From Firmicutes bacterium UBA2530 (GTDB lineage Bacteria > Bacillota > Clostridia > Tissierellales > Sedimentibacteraceae), in contig DDNC01000013.1 of assembly GCA_002340985.1 (NCBI GenBank), forward strand, positions 104,310 to 111,430: a DNA stretch of 7,121 bases, given 5' to 3'. The notes under the pieces were generated by a model. The model did not search any database, was not told the origin of the DNA, and worked only from the letters and a program-made list of their open reading frames with translations. Within the stretch, counting starts at the first letter, position 1; every line of letters begins with the position of its first letter. The translations under genes were made by a program, and so were the position numbers. Shown one piece after another: positions 1 through 6,056 of the stretch.

Positions 1-512
1 AAGGATATTCCTTCTCGCTCCACAGTGTTTACACCCATTGCGGCACAATCCAGCAGCAGATCCACAAGATGGTCATCCAGCAGGTTGATTTCATCCACAT
101 ACAGGATTCCGTTGTTTGCATATGCAAGAATTCCCGGCTCATAATGCTTTTCTCCCTTTTTAATTGCCTTCTCAATATCTATTGTGCCGAGAACACGGTC
201 CTCTGACGCACCTATAGGAAGTGTTACAACCTGAAGCTTGGACAGACTTGAGCCCTGCTCCTTACGCTCCCTGCAGCCATTGCACCAGTATCCTGATGTT
301 TCCGGCAGGCAGTGGTAAAGGCATCCTTCATTTTCCTGTCGGGCAGGCATAACATCACTGAGTCCCCTGACCGCTGTGGATTTGGCCGTTCCCTTCTCGC
401 CCTTTATCAGTACCCCTCCGATTTGCGGATATATCATATTTAGTATAAGAGCCTGCTTCATTCGCTCTTGCCCCACAATGGCCGTAAACGGATAAATAAG
501 TTCTCCCTTCAT
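1..512 (-). CDS. chlI: ChlI/BchI-type AAA+ metal-chelatase ATPase subunit (3' end cut by window)
   Basis: Motor subunit of a tetrapyrrole metal chelatase. In this family a ChlI hexamer works with a ChlD-type platform and a large catalytic subunit (ChlH or CobN) to insert Mg or Co in the cytoplasm. The first 170 residues are visible; the family is usually about 340 or more. The Walker A motif GEKGTAKST is at residues 38-46, the family motif LPIGASEDRVLGTIDIE at about 98-114 and Walker B ILYVDEINLL at about 136-145. Between Walker A and the SEDR motif lie Cys64, Cys68, Cys77 and Cys80 (C-x3-C-x8-C-x2-C), a likely metal-binding insertion. The ATG at 512-510 follows AAGGAAGG at a good distance. 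The stop of the upstream binding-protein gene is 50 bases away with no terminator between, so it is probably the fourth gene of the B12-riboswitch operon. Magnesium specificity is unlikely, because nothing suggests phototrophy; cobalt is an inference from the riboswitch. Confidence 0.88.
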   Translation of the reverse strand, partial: MKGELIYPFTAIVGQERMKQALILNMIYPQIGGVLIKGEKGTAKSTAVRGLSDVMPARQENEGCLYHCLPETSGYWCNGCRERKEQGSSLSKLQVVTLPIGASEDRVLGTIDIEKAIKKGEKHYEPGILAYANNGILYVDEINLLDDHLVDLLLDCAAMGVNTVEREGIS

Positions 513-562
513 GCTGCAACCTTCCTTTCAGTTATTTCAGCTATTACTTTTTAATGTTAAAA

Positions 563-1684
563 TTATAAGCCGTGATATAAAATCTCTGCCATCATCTTGT
601 ATGCTTCATTGTATTGGCGGTTTGGACGATTGTGGAAAAGGTTCTTTGGCATGTAGTATACCTTATCATTTTTAACAGCATCCAGACTTGCCCATACAGG
701 ACTGTCACCAAATAAAGCCTCCATGTTTGCTCTTGCTTCTTCTTCAGAGGCAATACTTTGAATCATTATAATTTCCGGAGTTTGGGCGAATATTGTTTCA
801 ATATCAATATCTACTCTCGTAGCCTTGCTGTCTGTGCTTAAAGAACTTGCAACGTTAATGCCGTTGAGCTCTTCAATAATAACACCCATGTCAGATGCGG
901 CTAAATTTGCCTTTGCTCCATCAGTTTGCGGAAGTATTGAAAGCACTCTCGGATTGTTTTCTGTCGGTGCCTTTGCAAGTGTGTTTGCCACATCCTTAGC
1001 TACATTCATTGCAACCTCGTCAAACAACTCCGGCTTATTGTTGATATTTGAAAACACCTTGGACCATTTTAAATAATCACCTACTCCGCTGTAGGTCAAA
1101 GCTATTACAGGTATGCCAGCAGCTTCGGCAGGCCCTGATATCGTTGCATAGCCGCTCATTGCTGTGGAGCAAATTATTAAATCGGGTTGTTCTGCCAGAA
1201 TCTTTTCAACGTCCCATGTCTTTCCTGAGGATGATGTTGCTACAGTTACAACGCCTTCTTCTTCAAGGATGTTTCTGCCAATCTGCTCATTATATAATTC
1301 TATGGCACCTTCTCCGCCTATACCGATTTTCACTTCTCCGCCTGCTTCAACCCACAGGCATGCGTGGCTTCCGTACAGCACCGCTACTTTTTGAGGGTTC
1401 TTCTTGATTGAAATTGGTTCTCTGCCGGAATCGTCTAAGAATGTAACCTCTGTATCGCTTACAGTTACTTCATTAGCCGAAGATAAAAGGTTTGTCAGTA
1501 TACCTGCTGCCTTATCATCCTCTGCGTTCGCAGCAGGCTCTTTTTCAGCTTCAGTATCATTTTTTGTTTCCGTGTTCGTTTTAGGTTCTTTAGGCTCCTG
1601 CGCAGTATTCTTATCAGCACAGCCTGATAAAGCCAACATCATTATAGCCAGAATTGCTATTGCCTTAAATAATTTTTTCTTCAT
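563..1684 (-). CDS. btuF: Corrinoid-type ABC transporter substrate-binding lipoprotein (BtuF/FecB family)
   Basis: Extracytoplasmic binding protein that hands its ligand to the neighbouring permease and ATPase. The ATG at 1684-1682 is preferred: it follows AGGAG and begins a lipoprotein signal peptide (MKKKLFK, then a hydrophobic stretch, then the lipobox LSGC with acylated Cys22). An in-frame ATG 45 bases upstream would add an unlikely leader. With this start the protein is 373 residues. Residues 23 to about 60 are a low-complexity Glu/Lys/Asn/Thr/Ala linker. The fold of the TroA/BtuF (Peripla_BP_2) superfamily starts near residue 90, with the family-typical VEKILAEQPDLIICS segment mid-protein and SPVWASLDAVKNDKVYYMP near the C-terminus. 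Gene order after permease and ATPase, and the upstream B12 riboswitch, point to corrinoids. Haem or siderophore cannot be excluded from the sequence alone, since the superfamily shares these ligands. Confidence 0.87.
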   Translation of the reverse strand: MKKKLFKAIAILAIMMLALSGCADKNTAQEPKEPKTNTETKNDTEAEKEPAANAEDDKAAGILTNLLSSANEVTVSDTEVTFLDDSGREPISIKKNPQKVAVLYGSHACLWVEAGGEVKIGIGGEGAIELYNEQIGRNILEEEGVVTVATSSSGKTWDVEKILAEQPDLIICSTAMSGYATISGPAEAAGIPVIALTYSGVGDYLKWSKVFSNINNKPELFDEVAMNVAKDVANTLAKAPTENNPRVLSILPQTDGAKANLAASDMGVIIEELNGINVASSLSTDSKATRVDIDIETIFAQTPEIIMIQSIASEEEARANMEALFGDSPVWASLDAVKNDKVYYMPKNLFHNRPNRQYNEAYKMMAEILYHGL

Positions 1685-1690
1685 ATCTTT

Positions 1691-1695
1691 CTCCT
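1691..1695 (-). promoter_or_regulatory. Ribosome binding site deciding the lipoprotein start
   Basis: AGGAG (plus-strand CTCCT) lies six bases upstream of the ATG at 1684. It supports the internal start immediately before the signal peptide over the ATG at 1729. Confidence 0.75.
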
Positions 1696-1716
1696 GTTTT
1701 CCATTTAATTTTAATC

Positions 1717-1744
1717 TATATACACGCACCTATGTGCATTGTAA
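1717..1744 (-). promoter_or_regulatory. Possible internal promoter ahead of the binding-protein gene
   Basis: TTACAA (1744-1739) and TATATA (1722-1717) are separated by 16 bases on the minus strand, in the 60-base gap before the lipoprotein gene. This could let the binding protein be made in excess over the permease and ATPase. The gap is A/T-rich, so a chance match is quite possible. The same bases also hold a 6-bp hairpin (1724-1739). Confidence 0.25.
1724..1739 (-). other. Small intercistronic stem-loop
   Basis: In the minus-strand RNA, AUGCAC and GUGCGU pair across an AUAG tetraloop (six pairs, one G·U). It sits between the ATPase and binding-protein genes. Such hairpins can protect the downstream binding-protein message after processing. 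There is no U-tract, so it is not a terminator. The role is inferred. Confidence 0.3.
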
Positions 1745-2527
1745 CTAATTTATTGCCTTTTCAGGTATTATAAACGGGCAGTTATTTTTTTTATCTTCAT
1801 GAATCTGTGCCCCTATACGAAATATTTTGTTCAAATTTCCTTCATTCATCATCACCCGAGGGCTGTCCTGAATGTGGACATGATGATTTTCAATAGAAAT
1901 TAAATGGTGTGAATAGCGGGCCGCAAGATTGATGTCGTGCAGCACCATAACAATTGTAATATTCAGCCTTTCACCAAGACTCTTTATCATCTCCATAACC
2001 TCAAGCTGATAGCCGATATCAAGATAAGTGATTGGCTCGTCCAAAACCAGAATTTCAGGCTGCTGACAGATTATCATAGCTATCCATGCACGCTGACGCT
2101 CACCGCCGGACAATGTTGTAAGAACCCGGTCAGACAAATGTGTCAATCCTGTTATCTCAATAGTTTCCTCTATTACAGCACGGTCACTTTTCGTCAATCC
2201 ACCCGTAAATTTTTTGTGAGGATATCTGCCGTAAGAAACAAGCGTCTTAACATCAATGTCAGATGGCGATTGATGCACCTGAGGCAGATAGGCAATTCTC
2301 TTTGCCAGCTCCTTCGGGTTGTATTTACGGATAGGCTTATCGCAGAAAAACACTTCCCCTTTATCAGGAACAACAACACGGGGTATTGTCTTGAGCAAGC
2401 TTGACTTACCGCAGCCATTCGAACCTATTATTGTGGTTGTTTTCCCTTTGGGAAAATCAATATTGACATCCTCAACAACTAAATTTTTCCCATACTTTAT
2501 TGTCACGTCTTTAAATCCAAAATACAT
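1745..2527 (-). CDS. btuD: ABC transporter ATP-binding protein, corrinoid/iron-complex type (BtuD/FecE family)
   Basis: Cytoplasmic ATPase that powers the import complex. Its 260 residues are normal for the family. All nucleotide-binding motifs are intact: Walker A GSNGCGKSS at 35-43, Q-loop Gln83 in YLPQ, signature LSGGERQRAW at 139-148, Walker B ILVLDEP at 159-165 with catalytic Glu164, D-loop TYLD at about 167-170 and switch His197 in VLHDIN. The segment VKTLVSYGRYPHKKF (about 93-107) is typical of the FecE/BtuD/FhuC subgroup. The start ATG at 2527 follows GAGG at a good distance and lies 31 bases after the permease stop, so the two are surely co-transcribed. The FhuC, HmuV and BtuD subgroups cannot be told apart by motifs; the B12 riboswitch favours BtuD. 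Confidence 0.93.
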   Translation of the reverse strand: MYFGFKDVTIKYGKNLVVEDVNIDFPKGKTTTIIGSNGCGKSSLLKTIPRVVVPDKGEVFFCDKPIRKYNPKELAKRIAYLPQVHQSPSDIDVKTLVSYGRYPHKKFTGGLTKSDRAVIEETIEITGLTHLSDRVLTTLSGGERQRAWIAMIICQQPEILVLDEPITYLDIGYQLEVMEMIKSLGERLNITIVMVLHDINLAARYSHHLISIENHHVHIQDSPRVMMNEGNLNKIFRIGAQIHEDKKNNCPFIIPEKAIN

Positions 2528-2558
2528 AGTATACCTCGTACTCTTGTAGTCTTGCTTC

Positions 2559-3560
2559 CTAATTTGTTGATTTACTTCTTAAAAGATATAAGAAAAATGG
2601 TGCACCGATAAAAGAGATAACTATACTCACCGAAATCTCTCCTATGGGCAGAATAGTCCTGCCTATTAAATCACACAGAACAACCAGCGAATATCCCAGT
2701 GTTATTGATGCAGGCAGCAGGTATTTGTAATCAGAGCCCACTATCAGCCTTGCTATGTGAGGTACTATCAGCCCTACGAAATTTATAAGTCCGGATATTG
2801 ATATGGCTGCTCCCGACAGCAGAGATGAAACAATTATCAGTAAAAATCTGAATCGCTCTGTTCTTACTCCCAATGAATTTGACATTTCATCTCCCAACAT
2901 CAGTATGTTCATTTTTGACGGAAGAAAAAGACAAATGATTATTCCGATCACCACATAAGGAAAAATAAGCTGGATATGTTTCCATGCAACACCGTTTAAG
3001 CTTCCCACCAGAAAACCTGTTGCATTGAAAATCCTGTCAGGGAAAAAGCTTCTGATGATATCGTTAAAAGCTCCAAACACAGCCGCCACAGCCATACCGG
3101 ACAGAATCATTTTTACCGGACTTACCCCCTTTTCAAATGCAAGAAGGTAAATACCCAGAGTCGTAATGAATGCCCCCAGGATTGCTCCTATGGGAAGCAA
3201 GTAAAATAAGTGCGGGAAGACTACGAGAGTAAGGTATGCAATGAAGCTTGCACCGCTTGTAACACCAATGGTGGACGGTGAAGCCAGGTGGTTTCTCATA
3301 ACACCCTGCAGCAGACAGCCGGCCAATGACAGGCAAATACCGACCATGCCTCCACCGATAATTCTGGGCAGCCTTACATTCCATATAATCAATCTCGCCG
3401 CAGAATCATCTGCCACAAATATTGCTTTTAAGGACTCCTGAACATTAAATACTGCAGAACCCATACAAACCGAAGCTATTGATGCGGCTATTCCTATTAA
3501 AAGAAATATTGCTATTGCTATTATTTTTATGTAATTTTTTTGCGCAACCTGAGTGCTCAT
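2559..3560 (-). CDS. btuC: ABC transporter permease, corrinoid/iron-complex type (BtuC/FecCD family)
   Basis: Polytopic inner-membrane subunit that forms the translocation channel, probably as a homodimer because only one permease gene is present. Its 333 residues suit the FecCD family and its usual ten helices. Recognisable family blocks are RLPRIIGGGMVG (63-74) running into AGCLLQGVMRNHLASPSTIG (80-99), LGDEMSNSLGV (222-232, the region that contacts the ATPase), GLINFVGLIVPHIARLIVG (257-275) and GEISVSIVISFIGAPFF (307-323). The ATG at 3560 follows GAGAGG by six bases. It is the first gene after the cobalamin riboswitch and its terminator, whose U-tract ends about 28 bases before the start codon, so its transcription is expected to fall when B12 is plentiful. 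The corrinoid substrate is inferred from this context. Confidence 0.93.
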   Translation of the reverse strand: MSTQVAQKNYIKIIAIAIFLLIGIAASIASVCMGSAVFNVQESLKAIFVADDSAARLIIWNVRLPRIIGGGMVGICLSLAGCLLQGVMRNHLASPSTIGVTSGASFIAYLTLVVFPHLFYLLPIGAILGAFITTLGIYLLAFEKGVSPVKMILSGMAVAAVFGAFNDIIRSFFPDRIFNATGFLVGSLNGVAWKHIQLIFPYVVIGIIICLFLPSKMNILMLGDEMSNSLGVRTERFRFLLIIVSSLLSGAAISISGLINFVGLIVPHIARLIVGSDYKYLLPASITLGYSLVVLCDLIGRTILPIGEISVSIVISFIGAPFFLYLLRSKSTN

Positions 3561-3587
3561 TGAATACCTCTCAACTTATTTTGGCAT

Positions 3588-3613
3588 AAAAAAACATACC
3601 TCTTGGGTATGTT
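3588..3613 (-). terminator. Intrinsic terminator of the cobalamin-riboswitch leader
   Basis: On the minus strand AACATACC and GGTATGTT form a perfect 8-bp stem (3613-3606 with 3600-3593) around a five-base CAAGA loop, followed directly by an unbroken run of T (7 in total with the stem end). It lies between the aptamer and the permease gene, whose ribosome binding site is further downstream. This arrangement fits ligand-controlled transcription termination. I could not identify a convincing antiterminator partner by eye. Confidence 0.85.
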
Positions 3614-3643
3614 GTTCATTTAACGTAAACGTCTTAGAGCATT

Positions 3644-3819
3644 ATCTCCATCCCCGAGATTTGATTCCTTGTCCGTGGCAGGTCTCCTGACTCGTCATCA
3701 TCCTAAGATGCACCTTCCCGCTTGCGCAGTGGATAAGCATCTTCGTCAGACTTACAGTAGTGGGTGCTGTTCAGGATTTTCACCTGATTCCCTATTAATA
3801 CACTATGTAACCATCAAAC
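3644..3819 (-). ncRNA. Cobalamin (adenosylcobalamin-type) riboswitch aptamer
   Basis: Minus-strand RNA carries the conserved blocks of the cobalamin riboswitch in order: ATAGGGAATCAGGTGAAAATCC at its 5' side (about 3797-3776), then CCCACTACTGTAAG (about 3764-3751), ATCCACTGCGC and GCGGGAAGG (within 3734-3713), and the B12 box AGTCAGGAGACCTGCC (3692-3677). TTGAT (3817-3813) can pair with ATCAA (3665-3661) to close P1. A 5-bp hairpin follows at once (ATCTC/GAGAT, 3660-3644) with loop GGGGATG, which resembles P13. Part of that loop, GGATG, can pair with UAUCC at 3735-3731 in the presumed L5, matching the known L5-L13 kissing contact. Binding of the coenzyme should favour termination at 3588-3613 and lower expression of the transporter and chelatase genes. 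Confidence 0.96.
3677..3692 (-). promoter_or_regulatory. B12 box of the cobalamin riboswitch
   Basis: AGTCAGGAGACCTGCC on the minus strand matches the classical B12-box consensus, the most conserved element of cobalamin riboswitches and part of the ligand-binding core. Confidence 0.95.
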
Positions 3820-3843
3820 TGATTATTCAATTTTTACTCAACT

Positions 3844-3872
3844 ATAATATCACATCTTGTACAAGCTTGCAA
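3844..3872 (-). promoter_or_regulatory. Sigma-A-like promoter driving the riboswitch operon
   Basis: TTGCAA (3872-3867) and TATTAT (3849-3844) are spaced by exactly 17 bases on the minus strand. A start about seven bases beyond the -10 box would fall near 3837, just ahead of the aptamer. The spacer includes a perfect 10-base palindrome, CTTGTACAAG (3856-3865), which may be chance or an operator. The rest of the gap, about 3875 to 4020, shows no convincing gene, RNA or terminator. Confidence 0.6.
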
Positions 3873-4020
3873 CTTAATTTTATTTAACCATATAATGTAC
3901 ATATCCTGCCATTCTGTAAATCCACATTCTATCATCCGACCTGCATTGACAAACTTAGCCATGCCTGTTTTCATAAGCCTGAATCCATATTTTCCTGTAA
4001 AAATCTTCTTTCCCCGGATT

Positions 4021-4797
4021 CTACCATCTTTTCGATGGAAAATCAGGTTTTCTCTTACTGTAAAAGGCATTTAGACCTTCTTTAGCATCAGTGCTTGTAA
4101 ATGCCTTGTAGCCAAGCATCGCTTCAGTTTCAAAAGCCTGCTCCAATGGCATTTCTCTGAGCTTTATAACTGATTCCTTTACAATTTGAACCGCTGTTGT
4201 GCTCAGAGAAAGAAATTTACGGGCTATTTCCATTGCTTTGACCATGACCTGTCCCGGTTCAACAACATAATTCAGCACACCATATTCAAGAGCCTTTTGC
4301 GCATCAATTTTATCACCGGTAAGAATCAGCTCCATAGCTTTTACATATGGGATTTGTCTTGCTAATCTTGCTAATGTTCCGCCTGCAGGTACAATTCCCA
4401 GTGAAACTTCAGGAAGCGCAAAGATTGAAGAACTGGAAGCAACTCTGATATCAGTTCCAAGCATAATTTCAAATCCTCCTCCCATGCACATTCCGTTGAT
4501 TGCACAGATAATAGGTTTATTCATTTTAGCATGCTTCAGATGTGCCGCATCCCACTCATCAATATAATGACCTTCATTCAAATACGGTATGGATTCAGTT
4601 AAATCCGCACCTACGCAAAAGGATTTTTCACCCGCTCCTGTTAAAACACAAGCCGCAACCTCAGGAGAAGCCTGTGCTCTTTGAAAAGCATCCCCTAACT
4701 CCTCATACATCTGCAGTGTCAAGGTATTCAGTTTTTCAGGCCTGTTAATTTTAATTACAGCAATTCCTCCTTGAACTTCATAGCTGATATTTGACAT
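4021..4797 (-). CDS. Enoyl-CoA hydratase/isomerase (crotonase) family protein
   Basis: Crotonase-fold enzyme of 258 residues, the usual length, acting on an acyl-CoA in the cytoplasm. Oxyanion-hole elements are seen at FCVGADL (60-66) and CMGGGFE (104-110). Both hydratase glutamates appear present: Glu110 in GGGFE and Glu130 in FALPEVSLGIVP (126-137), at positions matching Glu144 and Glu164 of rat mitochondrial enoyl-CoA hydratase. A hydration/dehydration reaction is therefore plausible. The FALPE-LGIVP and GGGFE blocks resemble CaiD (crotonobetainyl-CoA hydratase), but this is not enough to assign that substrate. Its ATG at 4797 overlaps the CoA-transferase stop by one base (TAATG), and AAAGGAG lies upstream inside that gene. 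Stoichiometric, coupled translation with the CoA-transferase is expected, so the two probably handle successive steps on one acyl-CoA. Confidence 0.92.
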   Translation of the reverse strand: MSNISYEVQGGIAVIKINRPEKLNTLTLQMYEELGDAFQRAQASPEVAACVLTGAGEKSFCVGADLTESIPYLNEGHYIDEWDAAHLKHAKMNKPIICAINGMCMGGGFEIMLGTDIRVASSSSIFALPEVSLGIVPAGGTLARLARQIPYVKAMELILTGDKIDAQKALEYGVLNYVVEPGQVMVKAMEIARKFLSLSTTAVQIVKESVIKLREMPLEQAFETEAMLGYKAFTSTDAKEGLNAFYSKRKPDFPSKRW

Positions 4798-5993
4798 TAT
4801 AGAACTCCTTTTGCCTTATATTTTTCAAGTTTTTTCTCGTCTATGCCTAAGAATTCCTTGTATACTCTCTCATTATCCTGTCCTATTTCAGGAGCCCTGC
4901 CGGAAGTATCACAAGGAGTGGCGCTTAGCTTAATGGGATTTCCGAACAACTTGCCGTGAGCATTGCCATAATTATAATCAATGAACATCCCCCTGAAATT
5001 CAATTGAGGGTCTTCCAAAACCTGATCCATAGAATGAATTGCAGTCAGCGGCAATTTTTCTGCCAAAGCATCCTGAAGCTCCTGACAGGTGTAGAGTGAA
5101 AACCATTCATTTATTTTCGGCAAAATCCTTCGATTGTATACTTCCTCAGCGAATCTCTTGGGCATAGTATCAATTTCCGGGTCATTAACCAGCTCCGGCT
5201 CTCCAAAAAATTCACATGTTGTCTTCCAGAACCTGTCTGTATATCCTCCGAAGAATACATATCCATCCTTGGCCTTAAACCTGCCATAGGGACGACACAG
5301 AGGATGGTCATTTCCCAAGGACTGCTGAACACGACCCCCGACTGTATAATTTGAAACCGCATTTTCCGTAAGAGCAAGAGATGAATCTAACTGAGCCACA
5401 TCAACAAACTGACCCTCTCCTGTTTTCTGGGCGTGAATATATGCTGATAGCGTTCCGATTGCTGCAAAGAATGTTGCAGCTTCATCGCCTATTATGGTCC
5501 CTATTCTTGTGGGTTCGCCCGGCATGCCATTCATTGACCAGAGTCCGCTCAGGGCCTGACCGCTGTTGTCATATGCCGGCCATGTAGAATATGGACCTTT
5601 TTGTCCAAAGCCAGAAATAGCTGTATAAACTAATTTGGGATTATATTGCTTAAGGTTCTCGTAACCGACCCCCAGCTTATCCATTATTCCCGCTCTGAAG
5701 TTTTCAAATACTATATCTGCTTTTGCAGCAAGACTCCTGAGTATTTCCTTGCCTTCCTCTTCTTTAAGATTCAGTGTTATAGCTTCTTTGTTTCTGTTGT
5801 ATTGAGCAAAGAATGTACTTTGCTTTTTATCTTCATCAATTAAATATGGTTCAAAGTCTCTGGTATAGTCCGGATCCTTAGGATTTTCTATTTTTATTAC
5901 CCTGGCACCTAAATCGGATAAAATCATTGTGGCGTACGGCCCCGCAACTACGCGTGTAAGGTCTAATATTGTTACTCCCTCTAAAGGTCTCAT
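4797..5993 (-). CDS. Class III CoA-transferase (CaiB/BaiF family)
   Basis: Moves CoA between carboxylic acids through an aspartyl intermediate. With the start at 5993 it is 398 residues, typical for the family. Family blocks: RPLEGVTILDLTRVVAGPYA at the N-terminus, then SDLGARVIKIENP, NFRAGIMDKLGVGYE, SGFGQKGPYS and GEGQFVDVAQLDSS. The Asp of AQLDSS (residue 203) aligns with the catalytic Asp169 of formyl-CoA transferase. The ATG at 5993 is chosen because TAGGAGG lies just before it; an in-frame ATG at 6032 falls in the loop of a stem-loop and lacks a good ribosome site. The gene overlaps the crotonase gene by one base and follows the symporter gene by 63 bases. Substrate is not readable from sequence; carnitine-like, 2-hydroxyacid, bile-acid and dicarboxylate CoA-transferases share this family. 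Confidence 0.93.
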   Translation of the reverse strand: MRPLEGVTILDLTRVVAGPYATMILSDLGARVIKIENPKDPDYTRDFEPYLIDEDKKQSTFFAQYNRNKEAITLNLKEEEGKEILRSLAAKADIVFENFRAGIMDKLGVGYENLKQYNPKLVYTAISGFGQKGPYSTWPAYDNSGQALSGLWSMNGMPGEPTRIGTIIGDEAATFFAAIGTLSAYIHAQKTGEGQFVDVAQLDSSLALTENAVSNYTVGGRVQQSLGNDHPLCRPYGRFKAKDGYVFFGGYTDRFWKTTCEFFGEPELVNDPEIDTMPKRFAEEVYNRRILPKINEWFSLYTCQELQDALAEKLPLTAIHSMDQVLEDPQLNFRGMFIDYNYGNAHGKLFGNPIKLSATPCDTSGRAPEIGQDNERVYKEFLGIDEKKLEKYKAKGVL

Positions 5994-5996
5994 TTT

Positions 5997-6004
5997 TCCT
6001 CCTA
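5997..6004 (-). promoter_or_regulatory. Strong ribosome binding site deciding the CoA-transferase start
   Basis: TAGGAGGA on the minus strand is a near-perfect Shine-Dalgarno sequence a few bases before the ATG at 5993. It rules against the longer start at 6032. Confidence 0.85.
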
Positions 6005-6014
6005 TTCTTGCACA

Positions 6015-6048
6015 AGCCTCCGGCTTGCGCAATGCTCAGCCGGAGGCT
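6015..6048 (-). repeat. Perfect 11-bp inverted repeat (stem-loop) between symporter and CoA-transferase genes
   Basis: AGCCTCCGGCT and AGCCGGAGGCT (arms 6015-6025 and 6038-6048) pair perfectly around a 12-base loop. The stem is GC-rich in an otherwise A/T-rich gap. Neither strand has a T-run after it, so a standard intrinsic terminator is unlikely. Possible roles are 3'-end protection of the symporter message, an RNA processing site that sets different levels for symporter and enzymes, or a partial terminator. Confidence 0.7.
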
Positions 6049-6056
6049 AAATTTAA

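Noticed and set aside
1..512. Magnesium chelatase for chlorophyll synthesis
   Set aside because: The family fits, but no other photosynthesis gene is present and the gene follows a B12-riboswitch transporter; a cobalt or other tetrapyrrole role is more likely.
547..562. A/T palindrome TTTTAA..TTAAAA after the binding-protein stop, as a terminator
   Set aside because: The stem is only A-T pairs with a two-base loop and is too weak to terminate. The chelatase gene therefore still looks co-transcribed.
3669..3887. Plus-strand open frame across the riboswitch
   Set aside because: It runs antisense through the cobalamin aptamer and promoter; the conserved RNA explains the sequence.
3834..3974. 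Possible 46-residue gene on the minus strand between the crotonase gene and the riboswitch
   Set aside because: The frame is open and starts with ATG, but it has no good ribosome binding site, resembles nothing I recognise, and contains the likely promoter of the riboswitch operon. It is probably chance, although a decayed gene end cannot be excluded.
3981..4021. GAATCC...GGATTC inverted repeat after the crotonase gene as a terminator
   Set aside because: Six pairs with a loop of about 29 bases and no T-run following; too weak to call.
4021..5993. Assignment of the CoA-transferase and crotonase as CaiB and CaiD of carnitine metabolism
   Set aside because: Only family-level motifs match, and the neighbouring transporter is AGCS rather than the BCCT-type CaiT, so the specific pathway is not supported.
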